This document shows positions 58,947 to 64,000 of a stretch of 64,000 nt of DNA, one piece after another. Position 1 is the first letter of the stretch, and every line of letters starts with the position of its first letter. The DNA lies in contig NW_015961970.1 in the NCBI RefSeq assembly GCF_000497045.1, forward strand, positions 1,426,802-1,490,801, read 5' to 3'. Under the pieces are notes generated by a model, which saw nothing but the letters and a program-made list of their open reading frames with translations, searched no databases and was not told the DNA's origin. The translations under genes and the position numbers were made by a program. The stretch comes from Kalmanozyma brasiliensis GHG001 (Eukaryota; Basidiomycota; Ustilaginomycetes; Ustilaginales).

Positions 58947-61484
58947 TCAAGCGCGCACAGGGGTGTACCCGTTCCTACCGCCCACGCTCTGCCTCCTCGA
59001 CTCGTCTCCGCCCAGCAGCGCCTCCTCGAGATCATCCACATCCTCACCCCTCCCCCTCTCCTCCTGGTCGTACACCCCACCCGTCCTGCCAGCAACCGGC
59101 GTACTGCTCTCATACAGCTCCACCCTACTCCTCTCCCCGCTTCCCCTCCGATACGCATCCCCAGACTCCCTCCTCTCCCCACCATACCCCTCCTCATACG
59201 CCCCATACTTGACCCGCACCGCATGATTGTCCCTCTCAAACACCTCGTGTCGCACAACACCCTGCAACCCGGTCAAAATACGGCATACCTCAGCCCTGCT
59301 CCTCTCCGGCTCGAGCGCCTCGGCTTCGGCAAACTCGTCTTCGTCGCTCTCGTAGCATGCGTCTCCCACTCCGCGTTGGGCGCGCTCCAAGATGCGGGCC
59401 CAGGCGATCTGCGCTAGCGACTGCTGCGGTGCGCGAGGGATGGAGAGGTCTAGCTCCCACAGCGGCCGACGAATGCGGTCGGAGATGGCGATGGATGGAT
59501 TGGTGTACGGGTCGGTTGTCAGGGGGTTGCGCGTGGAGGCGGGAAGTGCAAGTGGTGAATCCGAAGAAGAGGACGAGGAGGAGTCGTCAAAGTCGATCGG
59601 ACTGGCCATGCGGGAGCGTTTGGAGATGTCGCCTGCCGCGGTGCCAGGGTGACGTCGTTTCGCCCGTGACGCGTCGGCTTCCGAGGGAGAACCACGGTCG
59701 GTGTTAGGCACGGGTCGTCGACCTTTGCCACCCGCAGTGCCGGTGGAGGGCGCAGGAGAGCCAGTCGAGGTCGCGTTCTTCGCAGCATCCTCTTCTTGGA
59801 ATTTGGCAAGGAAGGCGGCCCGTTCGGCTTGCATCTGCTTGCCCCATCGGAGTTCTTCTTCCGTATCGGCGTTTTCGAGGGCCGCATCTTCGGGTGAGAT
59901 CGTCTGGAGTGTAGGCATGAGCAGACGGTGGAGGTAGTGAGGCGGCTCCTTGGTGTCCTGTTTGACGGCGGCGGCGCTGTCCTCCATGGACACGTCGCCG
60001 TCGGTGTCGGTCTCCTTCTTGAGGTCCTCGCTTGAGCCTCGCTTTGCGACAGTGTCTGCGGCGCCACTTTCTTGCGCCTGCTTCCACTTCTGCCATTCGG
60101 GGTTGTCGAGGCCTTTCCAGGGCGCATTGACACGCTTCTTCTTTTCCTCATCCGTGAGAGCGGCATAGGCTGCTGCGGCCTCCTTGACGGCGTTGAGAGA
60201 CGTCTCATCGTCGAAGGGGTTTGGTAGCTCGCCAGGAGGTCTCGTAGCAGGACCTTCGAGATAGTGGTAGAGAATCCACATGAAGGCGTTCGCACGTTGC
60301 TGCGAGGGCAGAGGATGGTCCGCGTGCGGATAGAAGATCGAATGCGAGTCGTGAGGGATCGGTAAGTGCATATCGGTGACCTCGGTGGCGTGAAGCGAGA
60401 GTAGGAAGATGAGTGTTACGATACTAGTCGGCGGCACGGTGCCTGCACGATAGCGCTTGATGACCTCTCGGAAGTCAGAAGGCGCCTCTTCGCTGAGCGC
60501 GTTGGGCTTCTGAGCCTTGATCGGCTGACCTGCTGATGGTCCTGCGGTAGGGGGAGCAGGTCGCTCGGTGTCGATGAGAACGCCTTTGAGAAGCGACTTC
60601 ATGCGAGGCGCATCTTGCATGTTGCGTCTGGTGTTTTCATTGTTCTGCAAAGAGGGGATAGGGTGGTACGAGCGCAATACCGTCTTCATCTCCGGGTAGA
60701 AGGCGAGCGTGGTGTTGATGCGGCCGACGTTGACCAGGAGACAGACTTTAGCGAAGTCTTCCGCGTACTCTTCGTCAGCAAGGATCTTGTCGCGCATCGA
60801 CTTTGTGCACTTGCCGCTGTTGAGAAGCGACTCGATGTAGAGCTCTTTGAAGGTGAGCTTGGCCGCGCCAGCTTTCGGATATTCGTCTTCGTCCAGTGGC
60901 TCGCCTTCGTCGCCAAGATCCTCGTCGTCCTCCTCTTCTTCCTCGGCTTGGGCTGTAGCAGTTCCGTCCTCGTTGTTGCCTTCAGCTAGCTCGTCCCTCT
61001 CCTCGTTCGCGTTGGCGGCATCTTCCGAGGAGCCGGCAGCCGCAGCGGCAGCCTTGCGCTCGAGCTTCTCCTTGCGAGCGATTCGCTTCTTCCACCGCAT
61101 GTAGCGATCTCTCCTCTGCTTCCACTCTTCGTACTCCTCTTGAGTTTCTCCGCAGCGCCTGATACAGCCCGCTGACATGCCGAAAGGAAAGACGGGTGCA
61201 GGCACGGCGTTCGGACTCGCAGCAACAGAGCCGCTCGCTGACGGTTGAGATGGATCGCCGGGCCTCGGGTTGGTGAAGACCCTTCGTGTGTCGGAGAAGA
61301 GCCAGCAGAGAAGAGCATGTTGAACGTCGACGCGTCCGAGCGGGTCGCCATCGTACCTCTTGACTGGCAGATTGCGTGGGAGGTTGGAAGCGTTCGACCT
61401 GACGATGGCAAGGACCGGGGGTTGAGATGGCTGGTCCTTGGACTTGGTAGCGCCGTCCTCTGGCGGTGGTGATGTGGACGCCAT
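58947..61484 (-). CDS. ies1: INO80 chromatin-remodelling subunit Ies1-like
   Basis: The 845-residue protein contains the conserved Ies1 core: LPVKRYDGDPLGRVDVQHAL (about 40-59), an insert, then FKELYIESLLNSGKCTKSMR, LLVNVGRINTTLAFYPEMKT and RSYHPIPSLQ, and DAPRMKSLLKG. Ies1 is a fungus-specific INO80 subunit attached to the N-terminal module of the remodeller. Acidic stretches (EEEEEDDEDLGDEGEPLDED) and Ser-rich insertions make it longer than the yeast protein. The ATG at 61482-61484 (MASTSPPPED) was chosen; the frame upstream has no ATG. The C-terminal 150 residues are Arg/Glu-rich. Confidence 0.8.
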   Translation of the reverse strand: MASTSPPPEDGATKSKDQPSQPPVLAIVRSNASNLPRNLPVKRYDGDPLGRVDVQHALLCWLFSDTRRVFTNPRPGDPSQPSASGSVAASPNAVPAPVFPFGMSAGCIRRCGETQEEYEEWKQRRDRYMRWKKRIARKEKLERKAAAAAAGSSEDAANANEERDELAEGNNEDGTATAQAEEEEEDDEDLGDEGEPLDEDEYPKAGAAKLTFKELYIESLLNSGKCTKSMRDKILADEEYAEDFAKVCLLVNVGRINTTLAFYPEMKTVLRSYHPIPSLQNNENTRRNMQDAPRMKSLLKGVLIDTERPAPPTAGPSAGQPIKAQKPNALSEEAPSDFREVIKRYRAGTVPPTSIVTLIFLLSLHATEVTDMHLPIPHDSHSIFYPHADHPLPSQQRANAFMWILYHYLEGPATRPPGELPNPFDDETSLNAVKEAAAAYAALTDEEKKKRVNAPWKGLDNPEWQKWKQAQESGAADTVAKRGSSEDLKKETDTDGDVSMEDSAAAVKQDTKEPPHYLHRLLMPTLQTISPEDAALENADTEEELRWGKQMQAERAAFLAKFQEEDAAKNATSTGSPAPSTGTAGGKGRRPVPNTDRGSPSEADASRAKRRHPGTAAGDISKRSRMASPIDFDDSSSSSSSDSPLALPASTRNPLTTDPYTNPSIAISDRIRRPLWELDLSIPRAPQQSLAQIAWARILERAQRGVGDACYESDEDEFAEAEALEPERSRAEVCRILTGLQGVVRHEVFERDNHAVRVKYGAYEEGYGGERRESGDAYRRGSGERSRVELYESSTPVAGRTGGVYDQEERGRGEDVDDLEEALLGGDESRRQSVGGRNGYTPVRA

Positions 61485-61877
61485 GGTAATGTTGACCAGA
61501 CCGCCCAGCGTCAATGACTAGAAGAAAGCTGATGTGATGGGAAGAACAAGAAGATGGAGGGACCCTTGAAGGACGCGGTTGGGCGCAGCTTGCTCGAGCC
61601 ATGCTGCGAGAAGAAAGCTAAATCGACTCGGATGTCGGCTCAAAGTGGCACGCGCCGCATCGATGTAACATGTTTCGGAAATGCGAAAGTGGAGCTGCTG
61701 TGCCAAAATTTCTGTGACGTTTCAAGAAGAAAGCTGTGAGCTTACACGGCTGCAACTCAGCTTTCCTGCTCGTGCATGCAAACAAGGTGGTGGCCTGTTC
61801 GTGTGACCTTGCTGCTGTTGCTCCCATCACTTCCATCACACAGCGTTCCTCGAGTCCCTTTGTCGGCGAGCATCAAG
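61485..61877. promoter_or_regulatory. Divergent promoter, ies1 / helicase gene
   Basis: About 390 bp between the two start codons. No clear TATA box or known site is visible. Confidence 0.35.
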
Positions 61878-64000
61878 ATGGGCAAGAAGAGGCCCACGCT
61901 TAAGGGCACCGTCCAGCGCGGCTATGCCACCACCTCCACTCCAAAGAAGGTCCAGGACCCACCGCCGGCTGCAGCAGCACCGGCCAAAAAGCCTGCTTCA
62001 AGCACCACTAACGCTTCCTCCGCAGCAGCTGTCGACTACGACAAGATCAACAACGAGAGCCTCGCAGACAATCTGTCGGCCTCCAAATCGATATCTGCCG
62101 ATGGCAAAGGTAGAAATGACCACTTTGACCCGGAGAAGGAGGAAGAGCAAGCACTGCAAAACCTCGTGGACAAGCTGCAAGACAGAGTCGAGAAGGAAGT
62201 CTCAAGGCAGCACAAGGCCATCGAATATGACCGCAGATTCGCAAAGACCCTCCCCAACTTTGAGATGGAGCCCGAGTTGCGCGATCAAGTGCTGGAGGTA
62301 GCTGCCGAGCTCAACAAACAGTCGAGTGCCACCACCACGACCAACACCACCGCTCCGCTGACCGACAAGACAGATGCAACACCTTCTTCTGCCACACCCG
62401 CCACGACCGTTTCGGGCAGCACAGCGGTCTCTGGCAGCGTAACGCCGGTCAGCATCGGCTCATCGCATACCTCACTCGCCATGGCCACCTTGACAAAGGA
62501 CCTTCACAAGCTCTCCGTCAACCAGCCCGGATCGTCAACGTCAGCTTCTGCTTCAGCTTCGTCTTCATCAGCGTACGCCGAGTCGGAAGACAAGATCATG
62601 GCAAGAGCGTTGACGACCTACCGGATCCTCCTCAAGCTCGGCTTCTCATCATCACAAATCGAGGACGCACTCTTGCAGTCCCCGTCACCCGATGTGGAAG
62701 ACTGCCTGTCTTATCTCTACCTCGCACTCGATGAGGAGTCACTCGAAGATGCTGTTCGAGCCGGAGAAGGCAAAGCTGCCAAGAAGCGCCGCGGAAAAGA
62801 GGCAACCAAGAACGCCTTCCCTCCTCTGAATGGTACCGCCGGGGACAAGGAGGACGGCGACGACGATGACGATGATGACTACGACGAGAGTAGACCACCA
62901 ATATACGAGGGCTACGAGTTCAATCGCGCTGAGTTGCTAGGCAAGACCGACTTCGCTCGCACCGATCATGGCCTGAACGGGAGACATGTCCCAGGCGCGG
63001 CTCCCCCAGAGAGTGCCCTCAAGACGGCCGCCAGCTCGGCATCCGTGAATGCTACTACGGCAGCAAAGGCGAAAAGCGATCCCGGAAAGGTGCAAGCACT
63101 TCAGAAAGCATGCTCCCGCCTCATCCTCCAACTGAGTGACGACCTCGAGTCTAAGCAGATCGACACGCTCGAAAAGCCAACAGCGACGTGGTCGATCCTG
63201 CGCGCCATGCAGATTCGCATCGACCAAGAAAAGTCAAAATGGAAGAAGGAGCTCGGCAAAGAGGGCGAGTCGCACATGAAGCAAGAGGATGCCAGGCTCG
63301 AGCGCGTCCTTGGCCGGACTAAGGACTTCATGCGCGAATGTGAGCGTGGCGCCTACTTTGACCAGAAGACAGCGACCGATGGTTTCCGCCAGGTACTCCG
63401 TCAGCGCGAAGAGATTGAGAACCAGCTCAAAGCAGCCGAGGAAGAGGAAGAGAAGAAGCGTCAGCAACGGCGACGCGAGATTGATGCGGCAGCCGGCATC
63501 GACACTCCTGCTCCGACAGCAGCAAGCTCTTCAGACGCCGGGCCGGACAACAAGGCTTTGCCTGCCGCGAACGTGAGCGATGCTCAGAAGACGGAGGACG
63601 AGGCAGGAGCTCCGGCAGAGGTCAATGGACACGACAAGAAACCCGACGTTGACTCCGACGACGAAGGCGGCTTCTTCGGCGATCTCCTCAACGAGGGTCC
63701 GGTCGAGGACAAGGATGTCGAGACGGGCGCCGTCATCACCATGCGCAACTTGCCCGCACGAGCCAAGAGCGGTGGCGGAGGTAAGACCCCTCGCGTCATG
63801 CTTTCGGATGCTCTCAAGCGTGCCGATGCGTATTCGACCTACAAATTCTCCGTCATTGCCTCCGGCGGACGAGTACATCGCAGCAAGCTCACCATTCGCT
63901 GGAATGGAGGCAAGGTGGTACCCAACAAGAATCCCATTACCGCCGGTGCCCCCACGTACATCGACGAGTACACTCTCACAAATGTCGGTTGCTCCACGCA
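61878..64000 (+). CDS. DEAH-type RNA helicase, N-terminal part (runs off window)
   Basis: The open frame starts at ATG 61878 (MGKKRPTLKGTVQRGYATTS) and continues without a stop for 707 codons to the window end. The start resembles the MGKK...RGFATTS opening of fungal DHX29/DHX57-like helicases (S. pombe Ucp12 group). A UBA-like segment (YRILLKLGFSSSQIEDALLQ) follows at about residue 240, then acidic runs (GDDDDDDDYDES) and a region resembling the double-stranded RNA-binding part of these proteins (SVIASGGRVHRSKLTIRW). The ATPase motifs lie beyond the window, so the helicase call rests on the N-terminal features only. It is a single exon so far. Confidence 0.75.
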   Translation, partial: MGKKRPTLKGTVQRGYATTSTPKKVQDPPPAAAAPAKKPASSTTNASSAAAVDYDKINNESLADNLSASKSISADGKGRNDHFDPEKEEEQALQNLVDKLQDRVEKEVSRQHKAIEYDRRFAKTLPNFEMEPELRDQVLEVAAELNKQSSATTTTNTTAPLTDKTDATPSSATPATTVSGSTAVSGSVTPVSIGSSHTSLAMATLTKDLHKLSVNQPGSSTSASASASSSSAYAESEDKIMARALTTYRILLKLGFSSSQIEDALLQSPSPDVEDCLSYLYLALDEESLEDAVRAGEGKAAKKRRGKEATKNAFPPLNGTAGDKEDGDDDDDDDYDESRPPIYEGYEFNRAELLGKTDFARTDHGLNGRHVPGAAPPESALKTAASSASVNATTAAKAKSDPGKVQALQKACSRLILQLSDDLESKQIDTLEKPTATWSILRAMQIRIDQEKSKWKKELGKEGESHMKQEDARLERVLGRTKDFMRECERGAYFDQKTATDGFRQVLRQREEIENQLKAAEEEEEKKRQQRRREIDAAAGIDTPAPTAASSSDAGPDNKALPAANVSDAQKTEDEAGAPAEVNGHDKKPDVDSDDEGGFFGDLLNEGPVEDKDVETGAVITMRNLPARAKSGGGGKTPRVMLSDALKRADAYSTYKFSVIASGGRVHRSKLTIRWNGGKVVPNKNPITAGAPTYIDEYTLTNVGCST

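Noticed and set aside
1..64000. CRISPR arrays, bacterial-type operons, rRNA genes
   Set aside because: None present; gene structure, introns and protein families are those of a fungal nuclear genome.

Overview
This window comes from the nuclear genome of a smut fungus or smut-derived yeast (Basidiomycota, Ustilaginomycetes, most likely Ustilaginaceae). The clearest marker is the b mating-type locus at about 50.5-58.8 kb: NatA subunit gene nat1, homeodomain gene bW, a bE-like homeodomain gene, and C1D gene c1d1. Compact genes with few short introns (GTAAGT/GTATGT donors), pyrimidine-rich leaders and moderately GC-rich coding DNA fit this. The species cannot be named from the sequence alone.

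Layout. 0-10 kb: a Sec2-type Rab exchange factor (-), an unknown disordered protein (+), NAD-glycerol-3-phosphate dehydrogenase ending in a peroxisomal signal-like SRL (-), and the Ran exchange factor RCC1 (-, two exons). 10-24.5 kb: a three-exon CON-6-like small gene (+), vacuolar alpha-mannosidase (+), a secreted tannase/feruloyl esterase (-), GSK3 kinase (+, two exons), a BUB2-type TBC GAP (-, two exons) and a RING-like protein with SUMO-interaction motifs (-). 24.5-30 kb is gene-poor: it holds mitochondrial ribosomal protein uL30m (+) and a possible broken secreted-protein gene. 30-46 kb: an acidic unknown protein (+), Sld2/Drc1 (-), a flavin-barrel/ferredoxin-reductase fusion (+), a 52-bp tandem repeat, casein kinase I (+, two exons), proteasome subunit Rpn5 (-) and endocytic adaptor Sla2 (-). 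46-64 kb: PalI/Rim9 (+), a voltage-sensor-only membrane protein (-), nat1 (+), the b locus, c1d1 (+), an INO80 Ies1-like subunit (-) and the 5' part of a DEAH-type RNA helicase gene (+) that runs off the window.

The main discovery is at the b locus. bW is intact, with two exons joining inside the homeodomain as IW|FQNRR, and its promoter carries two exact ACAAAGGGA pheromone-response elements. The bE-like gene is broken: a stop near the end of the N-terminal region, a frame change inside the homeodomain, and an in-frame TGA just after the WFINTRR recognition helix. It also lies on the same strand as bW, head to tail, whereas studied smuts have divergent bE and bW. This suggests a local inversion together with decay of bE, as expected in a lineage that has lost or altered mating.

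Most other genes are single-copy housekeeping functions: vesicle traffic and endocytosis, Ran, GSK3 and CK1 signalling, mitotic exit, replication initiation, proteasome, N-terminal acetylation, rRNA processing and chromatin remodelling. No rRNA, convincing tRNA, intact transposon or CRISPR array was found.
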